Shown here: positions 1-9,041 of the stretch, piece after piece
Layout: every line of letters starts with the position of its first letter
Position numbering within the stretch: the first letter of the stretch is position 1
Notes under the pieces: model-generated
The model's database searches: none
The model's input: only the letters and a program-made list of their open reading frames with translations
What the model was told of the DNA's origin: nothing
Program-made: the position numbers and the translations under genes
Origin: Nitrospirota bacterium
GTDB taxonomy: Bacteria > Nitrospirota > Nitrospiria > Nitrospirales > Nitrospiraceae
DNA length: 64,000 bases
Assembly (NCBI GenBank): GCA_030645475.1
Contig: JAUSMA010000071.1
Span: 62,001 to 126,000 of the forward strand
Direction: 5' to 3'

Positions 1-681
1 GAGGGCGGCAATCTGGGTTTCGACGTCCTCCAATTCGAGCGTGACAGGATGGAAACTCAGCAACAGGAATCCCTTAGTGAGATCCAACCCGGTTTCCGCG
101 CACAGTGCTCCGCGATCGAAAATGGCCAGTCTGGTCAGTTCGTCAAGACCCGGAGCACCAACGGTCTGCACGCGCCAATCCTCCTCACCCATCTGCCGAA
201 CGCGTTTGGCGTATTCATCGGTCGATACCAGGTGATAGTGACTCATTTTGGTCAGAGCGTGTCGTACCAACTCGTCGATGGCTCCTTCCGTCACAGCACC
301 TCCGTGAATGTGGACGACCGGAAGATTGAACCCCAGGGCGGCGTTTGCACCACTCAACATCTCGTAGCGATCCCCGAGCAAGACCAGCAGATCCGGGCGG
401 TCCCTTGCGAATGACTGTGCCAGCGCTGCAGTCGCCAGCGCAATAGTTTTGCCAACGCCAACGGGAGTGTTACATGCGAGCGTAGCATCCAGGCCCGGCT
501 CGAACTTGAACCCGGCTGCTTCGATTTCGCGCCAGGTTTCGCCGTAGATCGGCGAAAAATGCCCGCCGGTTGCCAGCAGTCGGAGTACGACGTCCGTGCG
601 CGTTTGCAGCGCTCGCAGTACCGGGCGATAGCGGCTGAAGTCTGAGCGTCCGACAGTGAGGACGGCAATGGTTCGGGTCAT
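1..681 (-). CDS. UDP-N-acetylglucosamine 2-epimerase (hydrolysing), NeuC/LegG-like, 3' part cut by window edge
   Basis: Reading leftward from an ATG at 679-681, the frame stays open for 227 codons to the window edge. The N-terminus TIAVLTVGRSDFSRYRPVL, the stretch LLVLLGDRYEML and the motif HIHGGAVTEGAIDE are typical of NeuC-type hydrolysing 2-epimerases (GT-B fold), which turn an activated N-acetyl sugar into free 2-epimerised sugar for nonulosonic acid synthesis. It follows the LegC aminotransferase after about 40 bp, so the LegG-like role (releasing 2,4-diacetamido-trideoxymannose) is the best inference. Whether the substrate is UDP- or GDP-linked cannot be told. The C-terminal part lies outside the window. 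Confidence 0.85.
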   Translation of the reverse strand, partial: MTRTIAVLTVGRSDFSRYRPVLRALQTRTDVVLRLLATGGHFSPIYGETWREIEAAGFKFEPGLDATLACNTPVGVGKTIALATAALAQSFARDRPDLLVLLGDRYEMLSGANAALGFNLPVVHIHGGAVTEGAIDELVRHALTKMSHYHLVSTDEYAKRVRQMGEEDWRVQTVGAPGLDELTRLAIFDRGALCAETGLDLTKGFLLLSFHPVTLELEDVETQIAAL

Positions 682-721
682 GGTCGTGTCCAGGGTCGAT
701 CGAATAGCACGCTAGCTTGGC

Positions 722-1894
722 CTAATTTAAGGTGGCACTGCTGGGCAAATTGAGCAGACATCTTTCGATGGCCTCAGCGATTGGCAGAGGAGCACGGGGA
801 CACTGTGCATACATCGGTAGTTTGTGCATCAACGTCCAACAAGGACGGGCCATGAAACCGGCCTCGTTGAGTGACTGCAGCACAAAGTCCCGCGCTCCCG
901 CGCATGACTCGGGCAAGAGAATGGCATTGAGCCAGTAATTACTTTTTGTCTCGGCTGGTTCGCAAACGAATCTGACCACGGGAACGGAAGAAAATGCGTC
1001 TTTGTAGCGGTGTGCAAGGTCGCGTTTCCGAGCCAGAAAGCTTGGCAAGACCTCCATCTGTGCACAGCCGAGCGCTGCGTTGATATTTGGCAATCGATAA
1101 TTGAACCCGATTGAGTCATGCGTAAGTTCCCACCGATGCGCCACGCGTGCTGTAGTAGTCAGGTGTTTCGCCCGACGGCCAAGTTCCGGGTCATTCGTCA
1201 GGATGGCACCGCCCCCACCCGTTGTAATGATCTTGTTGCCATTAAAGCTCAGTGCGGCCACGCGGCCAAAGTTGCCTGTATGAACACCTCGGTAGGTCGA
1301 GCCCAGAGACTCGGCTGCATCTTCGACCATAGCTAAGCCATAACGGTCACACACTTTTTGCAGTCCCTCAACGTTGACCGGGTGTCCGAACGTGTGCATC
1401 GGTACGACCGCGCGTAATCGACGACCGGTAGATCGGTTGATCCAGACATCTCCAGCGCGTTTTGCAATGATTTCCAGATACCCTTCCAACGCGACTGGGT
1501 CTATTCCCAATGTCTCTTCGGCACTATCCACAAAGTGTGGAACCGCACTGCAGTAACTAACGGCATTGGCTGTAGCGACAAAGGTTAATGTCGGAATTAG
1601 GACTTCATCGTTGGGTTGTACATCCGCCAGGAGAAGGGCAACATGCAATGCGGCGGTGCCGTTGCAGGTCGCAATCGCGTGCCTGGCGCCGGTATATTCC
1701 GAAAGCATGACCTCGAAACGGTCGACGTAGGCTCCGACCGAGGAAACCCAGCCCGTGCGCAGACAATCCAAAACGTATTCTTCCTCTCGGCCTTTAAAAC
1801 TGGGTTCGTGCAAGGCGACATTGCCGCGCGCAGATGGAATAGCCGCTCGAACTGCTTGCAGTATCTGATTCGCGATGCCCGATGCTTGGCTCAT
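722..1894 (-). CDS. legC: LegC-family PLP-dependent aminotransferase (DegT/DnrJ/EryC1)
   Basis: A 390-residue sugar aminotransferase of the DegT/DnrJ/EryC1 fold. It has GTAALHVAL near the N-terminus, VEDAAESLGS, and SFNGNKIITTGGGG, where the lysine is the expected PLP-binding residue. The length and the opening IPSARGNVALHEPSFKGREE match the LegC group, which aminates the 4-keto intermediate made by LegB. An upstream extension to 2032 is open but would overlap LegB; the ATG at 1894, 14 bp after the LegB stop, is preferred. It sits between LegB and the NeuC-type gene, as expected for a legionaminic acid type pathway. The exact sugar is inferred. Confidence 0.88.
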   Translation of the reverse strand: MSQASGIANQILQAVRAAIPSARGNVALHEPSFKGREEEYVLDCLRTGWVSSVGAYVDRFEVMLSEYTGARHAIATCNGTAALHVALLLADVQPNDEVLIPTLTFVATANAVSYCSAVPHFVDSAEETLGIDPVALEGYLEIIAKRAGDVWINRSTGRRLRAVVPMHTFGHPVNVEGLQKVCDRYGLAMVEDAAESLGSTYRGVHTGNFGRVAALSFNGNKIITTGGGGAILTNDPELGRRAKHLTTTARVAHRWELTHDSIGFNYRLPNINAALGCAQMEVLPSFLARKRDLAHRYKDAFSSVPVVRFVCEPAETKSNYWLNAILLPESCAGARDFVLQSLNEAGFMARPCWTLMHKLPMYAQCPRAPLPIAEAIERCLLNLPSSATLN

Positions 1895-1908
1895 ATTCGG
1901 CAACGGCC

Positions 1909-2913
1909 TCAGATGTTGTAGCTGCCCGCCTTGTAGCGGGCGAGATTGGCAGGCTGAACAAACCACTCGATGGTTTCTTGCATACCGCGCTTGAATCCCG
2001 CCAGTCCCGCGTATTCGGGTTGCCATCCGCACAATTTCAGGGCTTTGGCGTTGTCAGCCCATAGCCGTTCAACCTCGCTTGCAGCGGGACGCAACCGTTC
2101 CGCATCGACCTGAACATCGACGGACTGTCCCATGAGTTCAGCAATCACCCGAACCGCATCGCCGATGGAAATTTCAAAGTTGCTGCCGATATTGATCACT
2201 TCACCCAGTGCTGCATCGGACTGGGCCACCGCGAGAAAACCGCGGATGGTATCTTGAACGTAATTGAAGTCGCGCGTCGGCTGCAAGGCTCCGAGTTTGA
2301 GTAGCCGAGATCCATTGGCAATTTGCGTGATCACGGTTGGAAGCACGGCGCGGGCCGACTGGCGAGGACCGTAGGTGTTGAACGGACGAATGATACTGAC
2401 AGGCAAGCCGAATGCGGCAAAGAAAGAATAGGCCAATTGGTCCGCACCAATTTTGGATGCAGAATACGGGGATTGCCCTTGCAGGGGGTGGTCTTCGGTG
2501 ATGGGAACGAAGCGAGCTGTACCATACACCTCGCTGGTACTAGTATGAACCACACGGACGTTACCGAGGTTGCGGGCCGCCTGCAGGACATTCAGTGTGC
2601 CTTTGATGTTGGTCTCGATGTAGGTGTCCGGCGAATGATAGGAGTACGGAATTGCAATGAGCGCGGCCAGATGCATGACGACGTCGCAGCCAGTCATGGC
2701 TTTGCATACCCCATGCGGATCGCGAATGTCGCCAGCAAAGACATCGAGATTGGCTTTGATTGCAGGAGCTGCATGATCCAACCATCCCCAGGAGTTGAAC
2801 GAGTTGTAGAGCACGAACGCACGGACCTCGTGCCCCTCGCGAACCAGCATCTCGGTCAGATGAGAGCCAATGAAACCATCCGCTCCGGTTATCAGAATTC
2901 TTTTAAACTGCAT
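1909..2913 (-). CDS. legB: LegB-like NAD-dependent nucleotide-sugar 4,6-dehydratase
   Basis: A 334-residue extended short-chain dehydrogenase/reductase. The Rossmann motif GADGFIGSHL is at residues 10-19, the catalytic Ser-Tyr-Lys region reads TSTSEVYGTA and then YSASKIGADQ, and RPFNTYGPRQ is typical of sugar dehydratases. Overall it matches the LegB group, which makes the 4-keto-6-deoxy nucleotide sugar that LegC aminates. The ATG has AAGGGA about seven bases upstream. It is the first of three adjacent genes (legB, legC, neuC-like) supplying the nonulosonic acid precursor. Confidence 0.9.
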   Translation of the reverse strand: MQFKRILITGADGFIGSHLTEMLVREGHEVRAFVLYNSFNSWGWLDHAAPAIKANLDVFAGDIRDPHGVCKAMTGCDVVMHLAALIAIPYSYHSPDTYIETNIKGTLNVLQAARNLGNVRVVHTSTSEVYGTARFVPITEDHPLQGQSPYSASKIGADQLAYSFFAAFGLPVSIIRPFNTYGPRQSARAVLPTVITQIANGSRLLKLGALQPTRDFNYVQDTIRGFLAVAQSDAALGEVINIGSNFEISIGDAVRVIAELMGQSVDVQVDAERLRPAASEVERLWADNAKALKLCGWQPEYAGLAGFKRGMQETIEWFVQPANLARYKAGSYNI

Positions 2914-2950
2914 ATGAGATCCCTTTGCTTCCGCGCCCTAACAGACTGCG

Positions 2951-3883
2951 CTAATTCACCGGAAAGTCGTTGGTATCGTAGCGTTTGATTTCGTATCGAG
3001 CATCTGCCGAGAAATCGGAATCACCAACTTTTGTCGTCAGGGCAAACGCGAAGCCATATTTTTTCAGCTCGGAGATCGTGTGCGCATTGTACGAACCGTA
3101 GGGATAGCTCATGGCCAATCCCCGCAATGGCGTTGTCAGCGGAGAGTGAATGGCGTTCAAAAAAGCAATGCTTTCTGAAATCTCGACGCTCTGGTCGAGG
3201 TCGTTCAATTCACCCATCCAGTAGTGATTACGCCCATGGGAACCGAAAAACATGCCGTGGCGCGCCATGATGCGGCATTCGTCGAGGCTCAAATAGAGTT
3301 CTTCGGCAAATGCCCGCTCATCGATCGACACAAATTCCACGAACAACTGAGATGCGATTTCGTTGCGTAGCTCAAAAGGCAACCCTTTTTGCAACACACG
3401 TTTAATGAAAATCATTTCTGCGCCATCAAATCGATTCGCGCGGTAATACTTCGACTTCAACGCTTCAATATCCTCGGCGGCAAAACCATGTTCACCCAAG
3501 CGGATGATGAGTCGGGCATACACCTGTTCTACCGACTGTGCCGCGGCAAGCGTGAAGTGGATTTTATTGACGTCCAGCAAACGACGGTCGGTGATGACTG
3601 AGACCGGAGGAAAGAACAGTGCACTCACCCTTTCGTCATCCAGAATGGGCAACACGTAGCGGAAATGGTCGGAGTAACCGTCATCAAACGTGAGTAGCGC
3701 CCAGTTGTCAGGAATAGACTCTTCTGCTTGCAAACGATCGAAAATCTCCGCCGGGGAACACAGGTGAAAGTGTTTACGCAGGTACCTGAGTTGCCCTCTA
3801 AACTCCTCTACACGGCGTCCTTTAATGGACGGGTAACGGCTGGTCTCCAAAGGGCGCACGTAGTGGTACATCAAGATCTTCAT
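2951..3883 (-). CDS. Polysaccharide deacetylase family protein (NodB homology)
   Basis: The 310-residue protein starts MKILMYHYVRPLE and carries ALLTFDDGYSDHF, the hallmark NodB motif whose aspartates bind the metal and act in catalysis. Further on are FFGSHGRNHYWM, which supplies the HxxxH-like metal ligands, and AMSYPYGSYN. The family removes acetyl groups from N-acetylated sugars. A longer frame to 4201 would run through the upstream methyltransferase, so the ATG at 3883 is chosen. No signal peptide is visible, so it may act on a lipid-linked or nucleotide-linked intermediate inside the cell, or be a glycan-modifying member of unknown substrate. Confidence 0.8.
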   Translation of the reverse strand: MKILMYHYVRPLETSRYPSIKGRRVEEFRGQLRYLRKHFHLCSPAEIFDRLQAEESIPDNWALLTFDDGYSDHFRYVLPILDDERVSALFFPPVSVITDRRLLDVNKIHFTLAAAQSVEQVYARLIIRLGEHGFAAEDIEALKSKYYRANRFDGAEMIFIKRVLQKGLPFELRNEIASQLFVEFVSIDERAFAEELYLSLDECRIMARHGMFFGSHGRNHYWMGELNDLDQSVEISESIAFLNAIHSPLTTPLRGLAMSYPYGSYNAHTISELKKYGFAFALTTKVGDSDFSADARYEIKRYDTNDFPVN

Positions 3884-3914
3884 AAGGCGTTTCGCACCCT
3901 TACACGCGTAGCCA

Positions 3915-4796
3915 TTACCGCTGTGCTTCAAGCACAAACGACGAACTGTATGGCACATAGCGGCAATCAGTAATTTTCTGTCCGGAGACCAGCTGGGCGA
4001 GTTGCTTGTGCAATGGTGCCATGTCTTCGTCTCGAATGACGGCCGACGGCAGACCATGAAAATGCACAGGATAGATTGCTCTGGGACGCAGCCCATGCTT
4101 GCGCATGCGAGCCATGAGATCGGCTGGAGAGAATTGATACCGGGTATCGACCTTGATTCCGGTAATGGGATGCAACTCTGGCTGAGGATACGTCCTTTCA
4201 AGCTGAGTCAGTCTGCGTATCGCTTCCTCCTGCGATGCGCTACCTTGCAACACAATCGATTCGGACAGCAACGACTTGACCGTTCCGAGTTCCATCTCGA
4301 GTTCAGTGAAACAGTTGAGGGAGTGGAGATTGAATAGCCGATTTCGAGAGCCCAACGCCAGTGAGCCTCCGGGGACAAGGGTCTTAACGCAATTTGAGAG
4401 AAAGATATCCATTTGCTCAAGGGAAATATATTCAATGAACCCCTGCGCGCTAATTACGTCGAAGGTGTCGTCTGGCAATGAAATGTCAAAAAAAGACCCG
4501 CATTGAAACTCGGCATCGACCTGTGCGTGGAGTTTATTGGATTCGCATTTGACGATCATTTCCCGGGAAAAATCGAGGCCACTGGCCTTAATGCCTAGCT
4601 TCGCTACGGCGATGACCAGTTGACCGGTTCCACAGCCGACGTCGAGGAATCGTTTGACTTGGTTATGCTGCTCTATGACCGTGAGTACGGCGGCATGCCG
4701 ATTGTCGATGACGCTGTAATCAGCTTGCGTGGCCTTTGTCTGCCAGTCATCAGCATGCGTCGAAAAATAGTTCAGGGTCTGATTTTGTTGGTCCAT
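3915..4796 (-). CDS. Class I SAM-dependent methyltransferase
   Basis: A 293-residue protein with a clear SAM-binding motif I (RFLDVGCGTGQLVIAVAKLG, near residues 50-70), followed by GLDFSREMI (motif II) and DTFDVISAQGFIEYI (motif IV region). The substrate cannot be read from sequence. Its place between the deacetylase and a NeuB-type synthase suggests methylation of a sugar in the surface glycan. It is transcribed in the same direction as its neighbours with gaps of 16-31 bp, so it is probably part of the same operon. Confidence 0.8.
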   Translation of the reverse strand: MDQQNQTLNYFSTHADDWQTKATQADYSVIDNRHAAVLTVIEQHNQVKRFLDVGCGTGQLVIAVAKLGIKASGLDFSREMIVKCESNKLHAQVDAEFQCGSFFDISLPDDTFDVISAQGFIEYISLEQMDIFLSNCVKTLVPGGSLALGSRNRLFNLHSLNCFTELEMELGTVKSLLSESIVLQGSASQEEAIRRLTQLERTYPQPELHPITGIKVDTRYQFSPADLMARMRKHGLRPRAIYPVHFHGLPSAVIRDEDMAPLHKQLAQLVSGQKITDCRYVPYSSSFVLEAQR

Positions 4797-4812
4797 GATG
4801 TTGCCCGCTCCG

Positions 4813-5817
4813 TTAAGAGGTAAGATCCTCGGCGCGCACCAGTGCGCCTGCTTTTAATGCTTTATTTAAGGGCTTGCCGATAATGCGCTCCATCTCTTGT
4901 GGACCAAGGCCCCAGGCTGGACGCAGCCAGGTCAGCCATTCCCTCTTGACCGGCAGACCAACGGGAATGTCGACTACGGTTCCGATTGAGCGACGCATGT
5001 GCAATTCCATTTTGAGTTCCGCTTCGGTGCGGGTACGTATTTCGCTGCCCAAGTAACGCTCTGCCTGACGGACTGCTGCGACCAAGGCTGCAAGGTCGGC
5101 AGGGTCAGCTGAAAGCTTGTGATCGTGGAACGCTTGATCTTCTTTGCGGTACGTGAAATGTTTTTCCAAGGCGACTGCACCGACTGCAATGGCCAGCTCG
5201 CAAGCCTTGATGCCGAGTGTATGGTCAGAATAACCGGTGGGCATGCCAAAACGACGAGCAAGCCAAGTGACATTGCGTAGATTCGCTTCTTCGGCGGGCG
5301 TGGGATACGCGGAGACACAGTGCATGAGCATGACCGAGCCATCTTCACGCGCCGAGGGACGTTCCTCCAGTACGACATTTACTGCCGCCTGAATTTCAGC
5401 TTCCGTACCCAGTCCAGTGGAAATGATCAGGGGCTTTCGCGTGCGCGTTGCGTGGCGGATCAGTGCGAGAAAGGTCAGATCGCCTGATGAAATTTTGAAG
5501 ATAGGTTGAATTTCGTCGAGAAAGTCAATGTCGGCAAATCCAAGGGGTGTTGAGAAAAACGTCAGACCTAGTGATCTGGCAAGCGCCGCCAGGCGACGAA
5601 ACGCATCGTGCGATAGGCAGAATCGTCCAACCCGTTCAAAGCGTTCGGGCTGTTCGGTAGAAACGTAATGTTCGGGGACGAAGGTCTGGAATTTCACGGC
5701 ATCGGCTCCCGCAGCTGCTGCCTTGCGGATCAGATCGGCTGCAACTTCTTCGCTTCCTTCATGATTGACTCCGATCTCGGCGATAATCCAGGCACGCTTG
5801 AGGGTTTTGAAGTTCAT
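4813..5817 (-). CDS. Nonulosonic acid synthase, NeuB/LegI family
   Basis: A NeuB-type synthase condensing phosphoenolpyruvate with a 6-carbon amino sugar to give a 9-carbon nonulosonic acid. The TIM-barrel part contains IIAEIGVNHEGS, GADAVKFQTF, STPLGFADIDFL, KISSGDLT, LIISTGLGT, MHCVSAYPTP and TGYSDHTLG. The C-terminal 60 residues (RRSIGTVVDIPVG onward) are a SAF (antifreeze-like) domain that caps the active site. An in-frame ATG at 5829 overlaps the previous stop as TAATG, but the second ATG at 5817 has GGAG six bases upstream and is preferred (334 residues). A second synthase of this family lies at 7254-9017. Confidence 0.9.
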   Translation of the reverse strand: MNFKTLKRAWIIAEIGVNHEGSEEVAADLIRKAAAAGADAVKFQTFVPEHYVSTEQPERFERVGRFCLSHDAFRRLAALARSLGLTFFSTPLGFADIDFLDEIQPIFKISSGDLTFLALIRHATRTRKPLIISTGLGTEAEIQAAVNVVLEERPSAREDGSVMLMHCVSAYPTPAEEANLRNVTWLARRFGMPTGYSDHTLGIKACELAIAVGAVALEKHFTYRKEDQAFHDHKLSADPADLAALVAAVRQAERYLGSEIRTRTEAELKMELHMRRSIGTVVDIPVGLPVKREWLTWLRPAWGLGPQEMERIIGKPLNKALKAGALVRAEDLTS

Positions 5818-5828
5818 GTGGATCTCCA

Positions 5829-7241
5829 TTAAGGGAATAGTAGCTGGCGCGCCGCACCACTTTCACTCTGCGCCGCGGTCAAAAGCTCTGCAACCGCCCA
5901 GTCAAAGTAGCTGACTAATCGGACAGCGGCTCGTTGATCCAAAATAACATTGCCAACGCGAGCCTTGGGTTGCGCCTGGTCAGTAAGCACTTGCTCTCGT
6001 CTTAGAAGTCGCATTGAGCCGACTTCACGGTAGATTTCTTCGCGTTCCAGCCGCAGGCGGTTGGCTTCACTGACGGCAACAAGTCCGTGTCCGTTGTGCC
6101 GGTAGAAGTTGTCGGTCTCGGGGCGAACACCGATTACAACGTCCGTATCGAAGAGTTCCATGACTTCGATGGCCGCATTGAGATGACGGGCAGCACGAAA
6201 GGGGGATTCGATCGACAATTGGAAAACGGCATCGAAATGTTCGCCCGAGGCTTCTGCCACTTCCAGAGCGTGACGCAGGGTTGCGATAAGTGGTGTATTG
6301 GGGGTGGCCAATGCGGCAGGGCGTTCAACCGCCAATGGCGTGTGGCCCGGAAACTTACGGACATATTCGATGAGCGCATGGTCCGGTGTACTGACAATAA
6401 CCTGGCGGATGCGACGAGCCTCACAGGCAGCTTGCAGTGTCCAGTCTAGCAGTGGTTTCCCACCCAAGGGCTTGAGTGCCGGACTGGCAGGGTCGATACT
6501 CGGGCCACGCACTGCGATTACGGCCAATACGTTGAGCGGGCTTCCCTTGCGTTCGGCCATACGGCGCACAATCTCCGAGCGCGTGGCGAGAATGTTTTCT
6601 TCATTGCGGGTCAAATTGTTGCCGTGCTGTCGATAGAAAAACAGTGGCAAATTGACGTTTTGCACTTCGAAGTGCTCGATGAAGCGGATCCACAAATCGT
6701 AGCCGTCCTGGCATCGAAAGCTTTCGTCATAGCCGCCGACTTCGCGCAGGCAGTCGCAACGAATCATCGTGCATGCCCCATGCGCCGGTTGGTCGAGCAG
6801 CGTCACGTCGTCGAAATCGTGCCGGCGAACTTGTTCGGTGACATGGCCCTCTTGATCCACAAGATAGTAATCTGGAAACACTAGCCCAACATTGGGATGG
6901 CGCTCCAGGACATTGCTCAATACCTCGATGGCGTGTGGGTCCAACCAGTCGTCGGCGTCCAGGCGCATGATATAGCGCCCTCGGGCCACGCGCAGTGCGA
7001 TGTTATTGGTGACGTTGAGCCCCTTGTTCTGCTGAAAAATCGGCAGAATCTTGGGGTGGACGGCATAGGCTTCTATGATGGCACGCGAGTTGTCCGTCGA
7101 GCCATCGTCAATGACGATCAGTTCAAAATCCTGTAGCGTCTGCGCCAATACGCTTTCAATCGCCTGACGAATGTACCGCTCGTAGTTGTAGCTTGTGATG
7201 TAGACGGTCACCAGCGGGGCTTGATCGTGCTCAATGCTCAT
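5829..7241 (-). CDS. Fusion: GT2 glycosyltransferase plus CMP-nonulosonate synthetase-like domain
   Basis: Residues 1 to about 230 are a GT-A glycosyltransferase family 2 domain: VTVYITSYNYERYI, ELIVIDDGSTDNS, and the metal-binding MRLDADDWLD. Residues from about 237 to 470 resemble acylneuraminate cytidylyltransferase: LNVLAVIAVRG, LKPLGGKPLLDWTLQ, VIVSTPDHALIEYV and FQLSIESPFRAARHL. The nucleotide-binding loop, normally ARGGSKG-like, reads VRGPSIDPASPALK here, so catalytic competence is uncertain. The stop overlaps the next ATG (TAATG). The fusion would couple activation of the nonulosonic acid with its transfer, but that is inference. Confidence 0.78.
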   Translation of the reverse strand: MSIEHDQAPLVTVYITSYNYERYIRQAIESVLAQTLQDFELIVIDDGSTDNSRAIIEAYAVHPKILPIFQQNKGLNVTNNIALRVARGRYIMRLDADDWLDPHAIEVLSNVLERHPNVGLVFPDYYLVDQEGHVTEQVRRHDFDDVTLLDQPAHGACTMIRCDCLREVGGYDESFRCQDGYDLWIRFIEHFEVQNVNLPLFFYRQHGNNLTRNEENILATRSEIVRRMAERKGSPLNVLAVIAVRGPSIDPASPALKPLGGKPLLDWTLQAACEARRIRQVIVSTPDHALIEYVRKFPGHTPLAVERPAALATPNTPLIATLRHALEVAEASGEHFDAVFQLSIESPFRAARHLNAAIEVMELFDTDVVIGVRPETDNFYRHNGHGLVAVSEANRLRLEREEIYREVGSMRLLRREQVLTDQAQPKARVGNVILDQRAAVRLVSYFDWAVAELLTAAQSESGAARQLLFP

Positions 7242-7253
7242 ATTGCGTTCCGG

Positions 7254-9017
7254 TTAGGGCTGCCCAAGTAATCGACTCCATACAATGGCGGTGTCGACCT
7301 GCGGCGGGGCTTGTCGTTGCCGAACACCGGCATTGATCGCCAGTATTTCGGGATGATTGATAAAAAACTCGACAATGTCGTCCAAGCGGTAATCGAGGGG
7401 TTTGCCTTTGGCGCGCATGCCCTCCAGGAGTTTGCGAATGACTTCATAGTCCTCCGCGGTATCCAGCGTCAACCGCCAGTTGTGCGCGTGCTTTTGATCA
7501 ACAGGGATGTGGCCAATACGGTACTGATCGCTGTGATGAGTGACGTAGAACGTCAGGTACTCGGTGCCTTCTGGGGCTTTGGCCAAGCGGTGAATCTGCC
7601 GCAACAAGCGGGCGTCGAAGTATTCGACTTCGGTGCCGCTTGGTAAGGCCTTGAGGTCGGAATATTCGGCGTTGCTGGCAAGATGATGTGCGAGGCCGCG
7701 ATCGACGTAGTCGGGATCGACCAAAATATCGTCGCCTGTGACGCGCAGCACGACATCAACCTCGTGTCCTTCGAGTGCTCCCAGCATGCGTCCGAGCACG
7801 TCTTCCACGGGACCCCGGCTTACAGAGACATTGCACGCTTCGGCCAGCTGTGCCAAGGGGGTGTCCTCGTCCAGCGTCGTCGTGCAGAAAACGATACGGT
7901 CGATTGATTTTACCTGCTTGAGTCGCTCCAGTAGATGCTGAAGCGCTGGCATGCCAGCCATGTCGAGCAAGGCCTTGCCAGGAAGCCGGCTGGAGCGCGA
8001 GCGCGCAACAACCATCGCCCAAGTGGTGCAGTTGACGTCGGCTCGAGTGACAATATCTTCAACTGCCAGGTCATGCGTCAATGACCGGCCAATCAACTGT
8101 TCCAATTCGGCTGCATCGCGACCGTCGTCGGGAACGCGCTTCATCAACAAATCCGAGGGAGCAAGAATTGTCCCCGCCGGCAAGTCAACAGCCGCCACCC
8201 AGCGTTTCTTTACCGTGTTCCTGTATTGGCGTTCTGCCGCACTGAAGGTGTCAGGACGTGCTCCCAGTGCGGTTTCACTTTTACGCACTTCGGCAACGAA
8301 ATTGGCAAACTCGTGAGGTTCCAGAGATGAATAGTAGTCGACCCCCTTTGCGGCGCGGTCCAGGGTTACATGTTTCTCGATAACCTGGGCACCCATGGCA
8401 ATAGCTAGTAGCGGCAGGGTGATCGCAAACGGATCACTACCATCGACATGGTCCTGATATCCAATATCGGCTACCGTGCCAAAATTGTCCTGCAGCCAAG
8501 ATAGTCGCTTGAGCGTTGAATCCTCCACCGCCGTCGGGTAGCTTTGAAAACCATGCAGCAGCACAGGCCGGTGCTTCCGGCCTAGCAGATTGATCGCATA
8601 GGCGATTTCTCGAGCAGTGCTACCGCCGGTCGATAGAAAAACACGCGTTGCAGGCAAGTTTGCCAAGGTTTGCAGCAGCGGTTGATTGCCCAAGTCGGAC
8701 GAATGTACCTTGAAACCATCAACGCCTGAGGCACAAGCAACCCCCAGTGCATCCAGGCCAAAGACGTCGCAATAAACACGCCCGCCCCTGTTTTTCAGGG
8801 AAAGAATGAGTTCTTTCCAGACGTCGCGAGAGAACGATTGGCGTTCAAAGTGAGCATAGCGCGGATGTGCCCGAACCAAGAGCTCATGGGCAAAATATAT
8901 TTGAAACTTGACCGCATCAGCCCCTGCGTCCAAGACCCGAAGCGCCAGCTCCAGCGCCAACTTTGGATTGCCCTGATGTGCATTGGCAATTTCGGCGACG
9001 ACTTCAATACGACTCAT
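7254..9017 (-). CDS. Fusion: NeuB-family nonulosonate synthase plus SpsF-like cytidylyltransferase
   Basis: Counting from the ATG at 9017 (587 residues), residues 1-270 are a NeuB-type synthase: VVAEIANAHQGN, GADAVKFQI, KVHSSDLGN, LSTGGSTARE, GFQSYPTAVED and GYQDHVDGSD. Residues 271-327 are a SAF domain (RRWVAAVDLPAGTIL-like). From 330 on there is a cytidylyltransferase of the SpsF group with ARSRSSRLPGKAL, RVTGDDILVDPDYVD and RLTLDTAEDYEV. A 15-codon longer open frame is less likely. One polypeptide could thus make and activate a nonulosonic acid. The neighbouring gene carries a second activation domain, so two different sugars may be made. Confidence 0.85.
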   Translation of the reverse strand: MSRIEVVAEIANAHQGNPKLALELALRVLDAGADAVKFQIYFAHELLVRAHPRYAHFERQSFSRDVWKELILSLKNRGGRVYCDVFGLDALGVACASGVDGFKVHSSDLGNQPLLQTLANLPATRVFLSTGGSTAREIAYAINLLGRKHRPVLLHGFQSYPTAVEDSTLKRLSWLQDNFGTVADIGYQDHVDGSDPFAITLPLLAIAMGAQVIEKHVTLDRAAKGVDYYSSLEPHEFANFVAEVRKSETALGARPDTFSAAERQYRNTVKKRWVAAVDLPAGTILAPSDLLMKRVPDDGRDAAELEQLIGRSLTHDLAVEDIVTRADVNCTTWAMVVARSRSSRLPGKALLDMAGMPALQHLLERLKQVKSIDRIVFCTTTLDEDTPLAQLAEACNVSVSRGPVEDVLGRMLGALEGHEVDVVLRVTGDDILVDPDYVDRGLAHHLASNAEYSDLKALPSGTEVEYFDARLLRQIHRLAKAPEGTEYLTFYVTHHSDQYRIGHIPVDQKHAHNWRLTLDTAEDYEVIRKLLEGMRAKGKPLDYRLDDIVEFFINHPEILAINAGVRQRQAPPQVDTAIVWSRLLGQP

Positions 9018-9041
9018 GTAGGCCCTCGAATCTCGTTGCCG

